A stretch of DNA of 64,000 nt from an uncultured Flavobacteriaceae bacterium (GCA_947501845.1 CANMXP010000014.1:62001-126000), one strand, 5' to 3'. Counted from the stretch's first letter, positions 19,052 through 29,975 are shown. The notes: generated by a model from the sequence alone, not told the origin. Numbers and translations are program-made.

Positions 19052-21463
19052 TTATCGTAGTTTTGGAAAATCTGCGGGATTCAATTCGTGCATGACATCA
19101 TAGACCGCTTCAAAGATATCTTCTGCTGAAGGTTTTGAGAAATAGTCACCATCATTTCCATAAGCAGGTCTGTGTGCTTTTGCGGTAAGCGTTTTTGGTT
19201 GACTGTCAAGGTGTTGGTAAGCGTTTTGAATATTTAATATTTCGTTTAAAATGTATGCTGAAGCACCTCCAGGGACGTCTTCATCAATAACCATAACACG
19301 ATTTGTTTTTGCTATACTCTTTACTATATCATGATTTAAATCAAAAGGAAGTAAGGACTGTACGTCTATAATTTCTACATCAATACCAATTGCTAAAAGC
19401 TCTTTTGCTGTCTGCTCAACGATACGTAAGGTAGACCCATAGGAGACTAAGGTGATATCTGTACCTTCTTTAACGATTTCAACAACGCCAATAGGTGTTT
19501 TAATAGCATTTAGGTTATTTGGCATTTTTTCTTTTAACCTGTATCCGTTAAGGCATTCAATAACAATAGCTGGATCATCACCTTGCAAAAGGGTATTGTA
19601 AAAACCAGCAGCCTTGGTCATATTTCTTGGCACTAAAACATGTACGCCTCTTACTAAATTTAAGATACCACCCATTTGAGAGCCAGAATGCCAAATACCT
19701 TCAAGTCTATGTCCTCTGGTTCTTATTATCAATGGCGCTTTTTGTTTCCCTTTTGTTCTGTAGTGCAAGGTTGCTAAATCGTCACTGATTATCTGAAGCG
19801 CATATAAAATATAGTCTAGATATTGAATCTCAGCAATAGGTCTTAAACCTCTTAAAGACATGCCTATACCTTGTCCAATAATGGTAGCTTCTCGTATACC
19901 GGTATCAGCTACACGTAACTCCCCATGCTTTTCTTGTAAGCCTTCTAAACCTTGATTTACATCGCCAATATTACCTGTATCTTCCCCAAAAACTAGTGCT
20001 TCAGGGTGGTTGCTAAAAATAGCATCAAAGTTATCACGTAAAATGATACGGGCATCAACTTGAGTAGCATCATTATCGTAAGTAGGTTTTACTTCTTTTA
20101 TAAGAATGTTAGCCCTATCGGTTTCAGAATATAAATGCGAACTAAAGTCAGGTTGTATTTTTTCAAAAATGTTGTTAATCCAATCACTAAGTTGTTGCTT
20201 TTCCTTAGAAGATTCACCTATAACATATCTTAAAACTTTTCTCGCTGCAGATAAGATGTCTTTTCTGGTCGGTTCATCAATATGGGCTAGGTCATCCTTT
20301 ATCTTAGAAATGAATGCCTTATTAGGACTAGACAAAGCAACTTGTGTTAAAATAGAAACTAACTCTTGTTTCTCTTTTAAGATGGGTTTTAAAAAGGTAT
20401 TCCAAGCTTTCTTTTTTGCTTCTCTGACATCCCTTTTAATAGTTCTTTCAATATCGGTAAGCGCTTCATTGGTAGCTATGCCACTTTCTATAATCCACTC
20501 ACGAAATTTTAAGTTACAATCGTGCTGGTTTTCCCATTTTAAGCGCTCTGCTGTTTTATATCTTTCATGAGATCCAGAAGTTGAATGCCCTTGTGGTTGT
20601 GTTAATTCCAATACATGGATTAGTACAGGGACATGTTCTTCTCTGGCTATATTGGAAGCTTCTTGATAAGTTTCTATAAGATTGGCATAATCCCAACCTT
20701 TTACACGTAGTATCTCGTAGCCTTTATATTCGTCATCTCTCTGAAATCCTTTTAATATTTCAGATATATTTTCTTTTGTTGTTTGATGTTTGGCGTGTAC
20801 AGATATGCCATATTCGTCATCCCACACACTTATAACCATGGGTACTTGTAAAACACCAGCAGCATTAATAGTTTCAAAAAACAAACCTTCACTTGTACTT
20901 GCATTTCCTATAGTGCCCCAAGCGACTTCATTTCCATTAATAGAGAAATTATTCGCGTTTATGTTATCAACGTTTCTGAAGATTTTTGAAGCTTGGGCTA
21001 AACCTAGTAAACGAGGCATCTGTCCTGCGGTAGGAGAAATATCTGCACTTGAGTTATATTGCTTGGTAAGATCTTTCCAATTACCGTCTTCGTTTAAACT
21101 GTGCGTTACAAAATGTCCTCCCATTTGGCGACCAGCCGACATGGGTTCCATTTCTAAATTGGTATTAGCATATAGGCCAGCAAAGAACTGTTCAATAGTT
21201 AGTTCGCCAATAGCCATCATGAATGTTTGATCTCTATAGTAACCAGATCTCCAATCACCTTTTAAAAAAGCTTTTGCCATAGCTAATTGAGGAACTTCCT
21301 TACCATCTCCAAAAATTCCAAATTTGGCTTTTCCAGTTAAAACTTCCCGTCTACCAAGTAAACTACATTCACGACTTTTTATAGCGATTCTGTAGTCATT
21401 TAGAACTTCTGCTTTAAAATCATCAAATGATATGTCGGTCTTCAAATTTGGAATGGTTTGCAT
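19052..21463 (-). CDS. Fused 2-oxoacid dehydrogenase E1 (alpha-beta)
   Basis: This thiamine diphosphate enzyme is the decarboxylating E1 of a 2-oxoacid dehydrogenase complex, most like branched-chain (2-oxoisovalerate) E1. The 803 residues join an alpha-type part (1-about 400; RDQTFMMAIG, MGGHF, GNASTSEGLFFE) to a beta-type part (about 470-803; LVFGEDTG, REATIIGQGIGM, RTRGHRLEGIWHSG, DVQSLLPFD). Separate subunits are usual elsewhere; the fused form is common in Bacteroidota. No E2 or E3 gene is adjacent, so it must use lipoyl proteins encoded elsewhere. It has its own promoter and a leader of about 17 bases. The substrate assignment is by family resemblance only. Confidence 0.9.
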   Translation of the reverse strand: MQTIPNLKTDISFDDFKAEVLNDYRIAIKSRECSLLGRREVLTGKAKFGIFGDGKEVPQLAMAKAFLKGDWRSGYYRDQTFMMAIGELTIEQFFAGLYANTNLEMEPMSAGRQMGGHFVTHSLNEDGNWKDLTKQYNSSADISPTAGQMPRLLGLAQASKIFRNVDNINANNFSINGNEVAWGTIGNASTSEGLFFETINAAGVLQVPMVISVWDDEYGISVHAKHQTTKENISEILKGFQRDDEYKGYEILRVKGWDYANLIETYQEASNIAREEHVPVLIHVLELTQPQGHSTSGSHERYKTAERLKWENQHDCNLKFREWIIESGIATNEALTDIERTIKRDVREAKKKAWNTFLKPILKEKQELVSILTQVALSSPNKAFISKIKDDLAHIDEPTRKDILSAARKVLRYVIGESSKEKQQLSDWINNIFEKIQPDFSSHLYSETDRANILIKEVKPTYDNDATQVDARIILRDNFDAIFSNHPEALVFGEDTGNIGDVNQGLEGLQEKHGELRVADTGIREATIIGQGIGMSLRGLRPIAEIQYLDYILYALQIISDDLATLHYRTKGKQKAPLIIRTRGHRLEGIWHSGSQMGGILNLVRGVHVLVPRNMTKAAGFYNTLLQGDDPAIVIECLNGYRLKEKMPNNLNAIKTPIGVVEIVKEGTDITLVSYGSTLRIVEQTAKELLAIGIDVEIIDVQSLLPFDLNHDIVKSIAKTNRVMVIDEDVPGGASAYILNEILNIQNAYQHLDSQPKTLTAKAHRPAYGNDGDYFSKPSAEDIFEAVYDVMHELNPADFPKLR

Positions 21464-21485
21464 TTAGCTGTGCTTTTTGCTCGTG

Positions 21486-21516
21486 CAAAAGTAGTTAAAA
21501 CATGTCGTTTTTGCAA
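21486..21516 (-). promoter_or_regulatory. Promoter of the E1 gene
   Basis: Read on the minus strand: TTG (21514-21516), a 20-base spacer and TACTTTTG (21486-21493), a full Bacteroidota promoter placed about 23 bases ahead of the start codon. Confidence 0.78.
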
Positions 21517-21626
21517 TTTTTTAAAGCCCTAAATGCTTGTTGTATTGTTAAAAATATCTAAAAAAAAGAAATTTTAGTATTAATTATTTAATAAAAACTA
21601 TATAAAAATGAATATTCAATAAAATA

Positions 21627-24470
21627 TTAGTACCAACGCCTTCTAAATAAGCCTAAAAGTATTTGTGGGTCTACAGTAAATTTAAATCTGATTTTTTCAT
21701 CGTAATTTGGTTGCCCTATTTCCCAACCAAGATTAGAATATATGGGGAAATAAATTTCGAAATAATCGGTAACCAAATTAACCCTAACGCCAGAATCGTA
21801 TGCAAAATAAGGGGCATTATGCTTGTTTTTAACTAGACCAATGTCTCCATATGCCAATACGTATTTCCACAACGTAGTACTTGCATTAAATGTGGTAATC
21901 CATTGGTTAGCAAAAGGTGTTTCTAGTTTAGATTTAAATCCACCTTCGGCATCGATATATTGTTGACTAAAGATACCAGTAGCTTCAGAACGTCCTAAAT
22001 AAGGAAGGTCGAATAAGTAATCTGTTGGTCTGTCCAAGGCAAAACTGAAATAGTCTGAAGTTATGTCCGTTTTATTTTTTAAAAAAGCACCTGCAAATAT
22101 GCGTAGGTTTAATTGTCTATTGCTTTGAAATAGGCGCCTATATTCATAATTGAAAGCGATTTTGCTAAACTTTTCTCCAATTTGAAAATCGGTATACCAT
22201 TTATTAAAGTTTATTAGATTATCATTTGAGTTTCGATAACGGATATTGAAAAGTTTGTAATTGGGTCTAAAGGTAGGGGAGACATTATTCACATCTTCAT
22301 CTCTTTGTATGTCAAGATATCTAAACCTTAATGTTTGCCTTTTGTTTGATCGTAAATCGCTGTTTCTTCTGAAATACAATGTTACAGAAGGTTTTATTTG
22401 TCTAACAAATAAATCTTCAGCGTAAGATGTGTAACTACTAACTATCCCATAGTTAATAGCAAATAGGTTGTTATCGAAATAATGTATTTTATATAGAGAA
22501 GCTGAACCTGTTAGGGATTTGGACTTAAACCCATATGAGGGTTCAATTTTGTAATTAAAAAGCTTTCTTAATACCGTTGTATTATAGGCACGCATACCTA
22601 AAGTAAGTCCATCGTAAATATTGTTAAATTCTGCGACGGGCAATAAGAATACTTGGTTGAAATGAGGGTCTTCTATATCCTTAAAAAGCCTAAATTGTAG
22701 TGGTTTGTTATTAAAAAAGAAGCCTTTTAATGATTTCCAGTTATCTCTTAGGTTGATTTCGGGAACATACTTTTCGTAGTTTAAGACAAGTTTATTAGCA
22801 TCATTTCTAGGGATAGTAAGTGTTTTGCTCCCTATTATGTTTTCTATCCATCTTTTAGAGATAATGCTATCATTATTTAAAGTGTACAAAGAGATTGGCA
22901 TATTATTATCTCGTTTGTTCTTTATGGTAAGCGTTATGGAATCTTCAGTTTTAGTTACCTTCTTAATTTTAAAATCTATTTTTTTTCGAGTGGTTAAATA
23001 ATCTTCAAAAAACCAATCAATATTTTTGTCGGTTTTAGATTTTAAATAGGTTTCAAAGTCTTTAGTAGAGGTTTGTTTTAGTTTACGTTCCAACAAAAAC
23101 GATGTGATACTGGTTTCTAATATTTGATCGTTTATAAAATCATCCAAGTATTTAAGTCCAATACCCGATTTGTATTTATTTGCTATGTTGGTATTAAATT
23201 TAAGTAAAGAGTCCTTTTGCATGGTGAGTGGCTGGTCTCTATTTGTTCTAGCTGCAGACATGGCGGCTAAGGTGTATTTGTCATTAAATTTCATATCTGC
23301 AATATGAAAGGATTTAATGCCCCAGAAATTAGCAAGCGCTCCAAGAAATTTCATGTCAGGATAGTGTTCTTGAACATAATTCATCAAAAAATAAATTTGA
23401 ATACCATCAAATAGCCATTGTTCTTTTCTTGGATTTATAAGCAGCGTATTTTCTAAATAATTGTGTAGTGCAATTTTTAATAATTTAAGTTCGTATTGAA
23501 AATGATTAGGATATGTTTTTATGAATTTAGGCAAAAAATTCACTCCATAAACAGGGTCTTTTACATTGTCTATTTCTGTTAGAAGGAGTCTCTTGTGCGG
23601 ATACTCCCCAAAGTTTTTTAAAATGAATTTTGTTACTTTTTCTGTAATTAAAACTCTATCTAAGATCTCCAATCCTTCATCGCTTATATTTGAAACGATA
23701 GCGAAATCATCAGATTGTATGGTACTAAAATCTGAGCCCTTACTTAAAAATAATTTATTGTTATTTCTATTTTTTCCACTAAGTTTAACTATTTGTTTGT
23801 TAGGTAATTGTGTCTTCTCTGTTAAATCTAATTCTGAAGTTAGTGTATGTGTGTTTGGGTGCTCGATTTCTAGGGTAACATCTGATTTTGGAATGTATAA
23901 ATCATCCAGATTTTTATTACTGTAGTATTGCCATGCGCCATTATAAACAGCTGGTGTAATGTACCAATATCTTAAGTTTAAATTACCCGAATCTGTAATA
24001 CCATAACTTGTAAATTTAGCATTAGGAATCTGAACGATATATTCTAAATCAATTGTATAAGAATCGTTTGGTTTTAAAGGGGTGTTTAATTCAACTTTAA
24101 CAACGTCTATTTGATCCTTTAGTTGCTGAAATACTAAATCGACATTATTTTGTTTAATGGAAGTGATAGCAGAATAGCCTCGATCCCTATTTTTTGCTAA
24201 ATGAAAGTCGTTTTTGTATTCATCTGCAATTCGTATAGCTAGCGCTGTTTTTTTTGTTGAATAACTATTGTTCCAGTCGTTTAAATAAATAGACTGTAAT
24301 ACATCTTGCGTCGTATTTTGATATTGAATGGTTTGCGATATTTTGATCTGTTTGTTCTCAATATCAAAAACCGCCTTTACATCAATTTTATTTTGACTAA
24401 AACTAGTAAAGCATATTAGCGAGCAAATAGTGCAATAAAAAAAATGTAATTTCAATTTATTATAAAACAT
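21627..24470 (-). CDS. M1-peptidase-like protein with degenerate zinc site and C-terminal outer-membrane barrel
   Basis: A 947-residue exported protein (signal to about SFSQ, residue 26). Residues 30-500 follow the aminopeptidase N layout: an N-terminal beta saddle, then a gluzincin-like domain. The zinc motif HExxH is replaced by HNYLE at 336-340, and the downstream WLxEG reads WLFDG at 352-356, so the base and two metal ligands are changed. Peptidase activity is unlikely. From about residue 600 the text shows alternating strands with aromatic girdles (RYRNSNDNLINF, YRRLFQSNRQLNLRI) and ends in RRRWY, like a 14- to 16-strand outer-membrane beta-barrel of the surface-antigen/BamA type. The start is at ATG 24470. 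It is a single gene; its role is unknown. Confidence 0.75.
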   Translation of the reverse strand: MFYNKLKLHFFYCTICSLICFTSFSQNKIDVKAVFDIENKQIKISQTIQYQNTTQDVLQSIYLNDWNNSYSTKKTALAIRIADEYKNDFHLAKNRDRGYSAITSIKQNNVDLVFQQLKDQIDVVKVELNTPLKPNDSYTIDLEYIVQIPNAKFTSYGITDSGNLNLRYWYITPAVYNGAWQYYSNKNLDDLYIPKSDVTLEIEHPNTHTLTSELDLTEKTQLPNKQIVKLSGKNRNNNKLFLSKGSDFSTIQSDDFAIVSNISDEGLEILDRVLITEKVTKFILKNFGEYPHKRLLLTEIDNVKDPVYGVNFLPKFIKTYPNHFQYELKLLKIALHNYLENTLLINPRKEQWLFDGIQIYFLMNYVQEHYPDMKFLGALANFWGIKSFHIADMKFNDKYTLAAMSAARTNRDQPLTMQKDSLLKFNTNIANKYKSGIGLKYLDDFINDQILETSITSFLLERKLKQTSTKDFETYLKSKTDKNIDWFFEDYLTTRKKIDFKIKKVTKTEDSITLTIKNKRDNNMPISLYTLNNDSIISKRWIENIIGSKTLTIPRNDANKLVLNYEKYVPEINLRDNWKSLKGFFFNNKPLQFRLFKDIEDPHFNQVFLLPVAEFNNIYDGLTLGMRAYNTTVLRKLFNYKIEPSYGFKSKSLTGSASLYKIHYFDNNLFAINYGIVSSYTSYAEDLFVRQIKPSVTLYFRRNSDLRSNKRQTLRFRYLDIQRDEDVNNVSPTFRPNYKLFNIRYRNSNDNLINFNKWYTDFQIGEKFSKIAFNYEYRRLFQSNRQLNLRIFAGAFLKNKTDITSDYFSFALDRPTDYLFDLPYLGRSEATGIFSQQYIDAEGGFKSKLETPFANQWITTFNASTTLWKYVLAYGDIGLVKNKHNAPYFAYDSGVRVNLVTDYFEIYFPIYSNLGWEIGQPNYDEKIRFKFTVDPQILLGLFRRRWY

Positions 24471-24581
24471 TTAACGGTTATAATTCATAATAAGGCTTTG
24501 CAATATAACAAAATAAGGTGGTTTTAAAATTCACCAATGTCTACAGAACCTAAATACTTAGTCGTAAAAAGTGTGTAATAT

Positions 24582-25271
24582 TTAAAAGTTAGGACTTAAG
24601 CCTGACTCTTTATAGAATGAATCGAGAATAGTTATAACTTCATCTTCAGTATCCACTAAATGAATTAAATCTAAATCTTTGGGGCTTATATTAGAAAAAG
24701 AATCCAATAAGGTATTTTTTACCCAATCTAATAAACCTTCCCAAAAATCTGTACCTACAAGGATAATGGGGAACTTTCCAATTTTATGTGTTTGAATGAG
24801 TGTCATGGCTTCAAACAGTTCATCTAAAGTACCAAAGCCACCAGGCATTACAACAAAACCCTGTGAGTATTTAACAAACATAACTTTGCGAACGAAGAAA
24901 TAATCGAAATCTAAGCTTTTGTCTGAATCAATATAAGGATTGTCATGCTGCTCGAAAGGGAGATCGATATTTAGTCCTACAGAGGTACCGCCACCTAAGT
25001 GAGCTCCCTTGTTTCCAGCTTCCATAATTCCAGGACCACCACCAGTAATAACACCATAACCAGCTTCTACAATCTTTTTTGCTACTTTTTCTGCTAATAA
25101 ATAGTATCTGTCTTCTGGTTTTGTCCTAGCCGATCCAAAAATAGACACACAAGGGCCTATTTTACTCATTTTTTCAAAACCATTAACAAACTCGCCCATT
25201 ATTTTAAAAATAGCCCAAGAATCGTTTGTTTTTATTTCATTCCATCCTTTATGGTGTTGTTCTTTTCTCAT
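24582..25271 (-). CDS. LOG family protein (TIGR00730 type)
   Basis: A Rossmann-like protein of the LOG / lysine decarboxylase-like family. Characterised members are cytokinin riboside 5'-monophosphate phosphoribohydrolases, and bacterial ones act as nucleotide 5'-monophosphate nucleosidases. The signature motifs GGGPGIMEAGNKGA (near residue 75) and PGGFGTLDE (near 143) are intact. The ATG at 25271 (MRKEQHHKGW) is preferred over a TTG two codons upstream. The 229-residue length is typical. It lies 122 bases downstream of uvrA on the same strand; co-transcription is possible. Its substrate in this organism is unknown. Confidence 0.9.
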   Translation of the reverse strand: MRKEQHHKGWNEIKTNDSWAIFKIMGEFVNGFEKMSKIGPCVSIFGSARTKPEDRYYLLAEKVAKKIVEAGYGVITGGGPGIMEAGNKGAHLGGGTSVGLNIDLPFEQHDNPYIDSDKSLDFDYFFVRKVMFVKYSQGFVVMPGGFGTLDELFEAMTLIQTHKIGKFPIILVGTDFWEGLLDWVKNTLLDSFSNISPKDLDLIHLVDTEDEVITILDSFYKESGLSPNF

Positions 25272-25393
25272 ATGCAAAAATTTATGCGTTTATCTTTTTC
25301 TTTGTGTATTTATATTTTTACTAAAATCAATTTTTCCAAATTTATCTCTTTTCTATGGTTTGTAGGCGGGAAACTGCTAACTATGCTTGTTTA

Positions 25394-28225
25394 CTAATTC
25401 AATTCTTTTTTAAGGAATTTGGCAGTATGACTTTTTTTATGCTTGATGATTTCTTCTGGCGATCCTTCTACAATGATTTGCCCACCACCTTGTCCGCCTT
25501 CGTATCCAATATCAATAATATGATCAACGGTTTTTATTACGTCTAAATTGTGTTCGATGATAAGAACTGTATTTCCTTTGTCTGCTAGCTTGTTAAGCAC
25601 GATCATAAGTACTCTAATATCTTCAAAATGCAGACCTGTTGTGGGTTCGTCAAGGATATAAAAGGTATTTCCTGTATCACGTTTACTTAATTCTGTAGCC
25701 AATTTAATGCGCTGTGCTTCACCACCAGAAAGTGTTGTACTTTGTTGGCCTAGAGTAATATAACCCAGTCCGACATCCTTAATAGTCTTTAGTTTTTTGT
25801 GAATTTTGGGAATGTGCTCGAAAAATACAACAGCTTCGTTAATAGTCATGTTTAATACATCACTAATTGATTTTCCTTTATAACGAATCTCCAAAGTTTC
25901 TCTATTAAAGCGTTTGCCTTGGCAGGTTTCACATTCAACATATACGTCTGGAAGAAAATTCATTTCAATAACTCGCAATCCGCCACCCTGACAAGTTTCG
26001 CAACGCCCCCCTTTAACATTAAAGCTAAAGCGGCCTGCTTTATAACCACGAATCATGGCTTCAGGAATTTTGGCATATAAAGCTCTAATTTCACTAAAGG
26101 TACCTGTATAGGTAACAGGGTTGCTTCGCGGGGTTCTTCCAATAGGAGATTGGTTGATATCGATGACTTTATCAATATGTTCTAAGCCCTTAATGCTTTT
26201 ATAAGGCATCGGTTTTTTTACACCATTAAAATAATGGGCATTTAAAATAGGGTATAGGGTCTCGTTGATTAATGTGGATTTCCCACTACCTGAAACACCT
26301 GTGACTCCTATCATTTTTCCTAAAGGAAATTTTACCGAAACATTTTTTAAATTATTTCCAGTACAGCCCTTAAGTTCAAGAAATTTACCATTACCTTTTC
26401 TACGCTTTTTAGGGACTTCAATTTCTTTGGTACCATTTAAATAATCGGCAGTTAACGTTTTATGTGTTTTCAGCTCATCAGGATCTCCAATACTAATTAT
26501 TTCACCACCATGCTTGCCTGCTTTAGGGCCAATATCAATAACGTAATCGGCACGTTCTATCATGTCTTTGTCATGCTCTACAACGATCACCGAATTTCCA
26601 ATATCGCGAAGTGATACCAAAGAATTAATGAGTTTTTCGTTGTCACGTTGGTGCAAACCAATACTGGGTTCGTCTAAAATGTATAATACGCCTACCAATT
26701 GAGAACCTATTTGAGTTGCCAAACGAATACGCTGAGCTTCACCTCCTGATAAGGATTTGGAACTTCTGTTTAATGATAAATAGTCTAATCCTACATCCAG
26801 TAAAAATTGCAATCTAGACTTTATCTCTTTTAAGATTTCTTCAGCAATTTTGATTTGTTTTTCTGATAAATGCTCATGTAAATTGTTAAACCAAGTTGCT
26901 AGCTCAATAACATCTGTATTAGCTAGTTCTGCTATGTTTTTGTTATTTATTTTAAAATAAAGCGATTCCTTTTTTAATCTGGAACCATGACATTCTGGAC
27001 ATTTAATTTTATCCATATAGTCTTTGGCCCATCGCTTTAATGATGTAGATTCGGCTGTTTTGTACTGATTTTCAATAAAATTAGCAACTCCTTCAAAATC
27101 TATTTTATAATCGCGAGTAACTCCCAGTGTTTTGCTTTCTACAGAGAATTTTTCATTCCCGCCATACAAAATCATTTGCTTGGCCTCTTCTGGAATATTT
27201 TTGTAAGCATCAGTTAATTTAAAATTAAAGCGTTGCGCAATAGTTTGAAACTGTTTAAAAATCCAACTGTTTTTTTCTGGGCCATGTGGTGCTAATGCTC
27301 CAGATTTTATTGATAGGCTGTCATCTGGAACAATTTTTTTTTCGTTTACTTGATATAGTTCACCAATACCGTTACAATTTGAACAAGCACCTTTTGGGGA
27401 GTTGAAAGAGAAGTTATTAGGCTCTGGATTTGGATATGAAATTCCAGAAGTCGGACACATTAAATTTCTACTAAAGTAGCGTGCTTCGTTGGTGTCCTGA
27501 TCGATAACCAAAAGTACGTCTTCGCCATGATACATAGCCGTATTGATAGTTTCGGTAAGGCGTTTATCGTTATCTACAGAGGTATCAATAACCAATCTAT
27601 CAATAACAATCTCAATATCGTGTGTTTTATAACGGTCTAGTTTCATGCCTTTGGTAAGGTCTTTTATTTCACCATCTGTTCTTACCTTCACAAAACCTTG
27701 TTTTGCGATTTGTTCGAACAGTTCACGATAATGCCCTTTACGAGAACGTATTACTGGGGCCAGTATGTTAATGCGCTTTCCACTAAAATCATTAATAATG
27801 AGCTTCTTAATTTGTTCATCACTGTAGCTCACCATTTTGTCTCCAGTGTTGTAACTATAAGCATCACTGGCGCGTGCAAATAATAAACGCATAAAGTCGT
27901 AAATCTCGGTGATAGTTCCCACCGTAGAACGTGGCGATTTACTTGTTGTTTTTTGTTCGATGGCAATAACAGGAGATAATCCGTCAATCTTATCAACATC
28001 TGGTCTTTCTAAACCGCCAAGAAATTGTCTTGCATAGGCTGAAAATGTTTCAATATACCGACGTTGTCCTTCGGCATAAATAGTATCAAAGGCTAAAGAT
28101 GATTTCCCACTTCCAGACAATCCTGTTATAACAACAAGTTTTTCTCTGGGGATAGATATATCTATGTTTTTCAGATTATGCGCACGGGCACCTTTTACTT
28201 CAATAAAATCATCAAATTGACTCAT
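25394..28225 (-). CDS. uvrA: Excinuclease ABC subunit A
   Basis: UvrA is the damage-sensing ATPase of nucleotide excision repair and loads UvrB. The start at 28225 ([19 protein letters not shown]) is preferred over a 15-residue upstream extension because family members begin here; 943 residues is normal. It has two ABC cassettes with Walker A GLSGSGKS at 35-42 and GVSGSGKS in the second half, each followed by an SGGEAQRI signature. Zinc-finger pairs CPEC and two CETCQG are present, but the first module reads CPTSG before CSNC and so lacks one cysteine, as I recall is typical in Bacteroidota UvrA. There are no neighbours of the pathway. Confidence 0.97.
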   Translation of the reverse strand: MSQFDDFIEVKGARAHNLKNIDISIPREKLVVITGLSGSGKSSLAFDTIYAEGQRRYIETFSAYARQFLGGLERPDVDKIDGLSPVIAIEQKTTSKSPRSTVGTITEIYDFMRLLFARASDAYSYNTGDKMVSYSDEQIKKLIINDFSGKRINILAPVIRSRKGHYRELFEQIAKQGFVKVRTDGEIKDLTKGMKLDRYKTHDIEIVIDRLVIDTSVDNDKRLTETINTAMYHGEDVLLVIDQDTNEARYFSRNLMCPTSGISYPNPEPNNFSFNSPKGACSNCNGIGELYQVNEKKIVPDDSLSIKSGALAPHGPEKNSWIFKQFQTIAQRFNFKLTDAYKNIPEEAKQMILYGGNEKFSVESKTLGVTRDYKIDFEGVANFIENQYKTAESTSLKRWAKDYMDKIKCPECHGSRLKKESLYFKINNKNIAELANTDVIELATWFNNLHEHLSEKQIKIAEEILKEIKSRLQFLLDVGLDYLSLNRSSKSLSGGEAQRIRLATQIGSQLVGVLYILDEPSIGLHQRDNEKLINSLVSLRDIGNSVIVVEHDKDMIERADYVIDIGPKAGKHGGEIISIGDPDELKTHKTLTADYLNGTKEIEVPKKRRKGNGKFLELKGCTGNNLKNVSVKFPLGKMIGVTGVSGSGKSTLINETLYPILNAHYFNGVKKPMPYKSIKGLEHIDKVIDINQSPIGRTPRSNPVTYTGTFSEIRALYAKIPEAMIRGYKAGRFSFNVKGGRCETCQGGGLRVIEMNFLPDVYVECETCQGKRFNRETLEIRYKGKSISDVLNMTINEAVVFFEHIPKIHKKLKTIKDVGLGYITLGQQSTTLSGGEAQRIKLATELSKRDTGNTFYILDEPTTGLHFEDIRVLMIVLNKLADKGNTVLIIEHNLDVIKTVDHIIDIGYEGGQGGGQIIVEGSPEEIIKHKKSHTAKFLKKELN

Positions 28226-28438
28226 AAAATTGCAAAATTGCGAAGTTACGATTTTAGTTGTTAAGTTCATGTGAAGTTTTATTGCATTTCTAAGTAGGTG
28301 GAAATCTCATAGTTTTAAAACTTGATCTAATATTTGGAAAAATTGTATTTCAATTTTATATATTTATTTTTGATGAGATTTTTGTTTAACCATAAGTAGA
28401 TTTGCGCTTTCGCGGAAATAAAAAAATACAATAAATAG

Positions 28439-28963
28439 ATGAAATTATTAGGAATAGGCTCAAGAATTAATCATTCGGAATACGGAAAAGGTGTAGTAAC
28501 TAATGTGACGACCCAGCATTATTGGGTAACTTTTATTGAAGGCGGATTAGAAACCATAGATTTAGATAGTGATTTTGATATTATTGAAGCTGCAGATGGT
28601 GATGTAGATACCGTTAGTTTTTTTGATGTTGAAAGTAGTTTGGTAAATATTTTAAAAAAATGGAGCGATGCCAGTGAAGTTGTGCCCATCTCAGATAAAT
28701 ATAAAGGAGGCAAGTTAATTTTAGAGCCAGCTGATACCAGTTTAAAATCTTATGAATTACCCATAGACACTTTTTTTCATAAAATAACGATGGTTAGAGA
28801 TCGATTACGTGTTATGGAGCAGCGTATAAACTCCAGCAACCTTGAAGAACAAGGTAAAATAGATTTACAGCAGTATATAACCAGAATTTACGGTAGTCTG
28901 ACTAGTTTTAATGAATTGTTTAAGTCTAAAAGTCATAATTTTGTAGGGCAGAAAAGTAAGTAA
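28439..28963 (+). CDS. Conserved hypothetical protein with UvrD-tail-like N-terminus
   Basis: A 174-residue cytoplasmic protein that I know only as a Bacteroidota conserved hypothetical. The first 40 residues (GIGSRINHSEYGKGVVTNV) resemble the Tudor-like C-terminal element of UvrD/PcrA helicases (GxxVxHxxFGxGxV), a small beta-barrel that binds proteins or nucleic acid. The remainder (about 85-165) is helical and charged. It is divergent from uvrA with 213 bases between the genes. A link to DNA transactions is an inference from the Tudor-like text only. Confidence 0.72.
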   Translation: MKLLGIGSRINHSEYGKGVVTNVTTQHYWVTFIEGGLETIDLDSDFDIIEAADGDVDTVSFFDVESSLVNILKKWSDASEVVPISDKYKGGKLILEPADTSLKSYELPIDTFFHKITMVRDRLRVMEQRINSSNLEEQGKIDLQQYITRIYGSLTSFNELFKSKSHNFVGQKSK

Positions 28964-29051
28964 GAAAGTTTGTTTTTGTTTAGTGCCTTTGCTTGTTTTT
29001 GAATAATGAAGATTGATTAGACGCATTTCAAAAACAAGTGATAATAAAATC

Positions 29052-29086
29052 AAAACAGCAATCAATTTGATTGCTGTTTTGTTTAT
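29052..29086. terminator. Strong intrinsic terminator hairpin
   Basis: A 14-base perfect inverted repeat (AAAACAGCAATCAA at 29052-29065 and TTGATTGCTGTTTT at 29067-29080) with a T-rich exit on the plus strand and A-rich start that serves the minus strand. It lies between the convergent genes ending at 28963 and 29250. The rest of the 286-base gap shows nothing else. Confidence 0.8.
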
Positions 29087-29249
29087 TTCTGGTATCATAT
29101 AGTTAGAAAAAAAATTCACGTAATAACTTCTTGGCCTCTTAGATGTAGACAAAAAATTTAAAACTGATCTTAAATTTTTAAAGATTTCACCTTTATCAAA
29201 TTATTGCCTACTAATTCAAACAGTTTCATAAATTAAATATGATAAGTTG

Positions 29250-29975
29250 CTAATCGTTAGTTCCTTTAATATGTGTTATTTCTAATCCTAAAACAAGTAG
29301 TTTGTGAAATGTTGGTAATTGTGCGCCACTTTTAGTAGTTATCCAATCGCTCCATGAAGCTTCTAAACCATCTATAGGGAGTATCGATGTCCACATCTTA
29401 AAGCTTGTTGGTTTGCCAGTACTATCTAGTAGCCATAAATAAGAATCTCCTGGTGTGGAACCTCCCGAAGTATATGTAACCAAAAGCGCTTCATCACCGT
29501 TTTTAAGTTTTACGAGCCTGCGCTCTGTGCCATCATCAAAGATTGTATAGGGAGCAACCACCCAAAATGAATCGTTATTAAAATAATTTAAAGCCTTTGC
29601 TATTAAGTCTTCAGAAATATCACTTTCAACTTTAAAACTGTGTATATAAGCTTTGCTTTTAGAATGGTCATTTAAATCTAAATTTACTTTGAATTCTTTC
29701 CAGTAAACTTCACAAGTGTTTTTTACTTTATCCCATTCATAGTGACGTCTTTTTTTGAAGGTCCATTCAATATAGTCGGTATTTTTAAAAGCATCATAGT
29801 CTAAAGCATCGAGCATATTATAAGCCAGAGCATCGGCTTCATCTCCTTGAACGCCTTCAGGTAAATCTTCATCGTATTTAAAGAATAAAAAACCAAAAAA
29901 CAAAAAGCTGGGTAGGGTAAGAAATATAATTATTCCAGTTATTATTTTAAATATTTTTTTTGATTTTTTCGTCAT
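29250..29975 (-). CDS. Hypothetical membrane-anchored protein
   Basis: A 241-residue protein with one N-terminal membrane segment (residues about 10-30, ITGIIIFLTLPSFLFFGFLF) and a soluble outer domain. The domain has ordered strand/turn text such as NMLDALDYDAFKNTDYIEWTF, RRHYEWDK, and SFWVVAPYTIFDDGTERR. I recognise it only as a family frequent in Flavobacteriaceae, without assigned function. The pattern 'YIEWTF ..H.Y.WD ... V.W' suggests a small beta-sandwich. It is 73 bases downstream of ggt on the same strand and may be in that transcript. Confidence 0.7.
   Translation of the reverse strand: MTKKSKKIFKIITGIIIFLTLPSFLFFGFLFFKYDEDLPEGVQGDEADALAYNMLDALDYDAFKNTDYIEWTFKKRRHYEWDKVKNTCEVYWKEFKVNLDLNDHSKSKAYIHSFKVESDISEDLIAKALNYFNNDSFWVVAPYTIFDDGTERRLVKLKNGDEALLVTYTSGGSTPGDSYLWLLDSTGKPTSFKMWTSILPIDGLEASWSDWITTKSGAQLPTFHKLLVLGLEITHIKGTND

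Noticed and set aside
20106-21230. Two long plus-strand ORFs (154 and 146 residues) inside the E1 gene
   Set aside because: Low-complexity Ser/Leu-rich shadows of a well-supported minus-strand gene.
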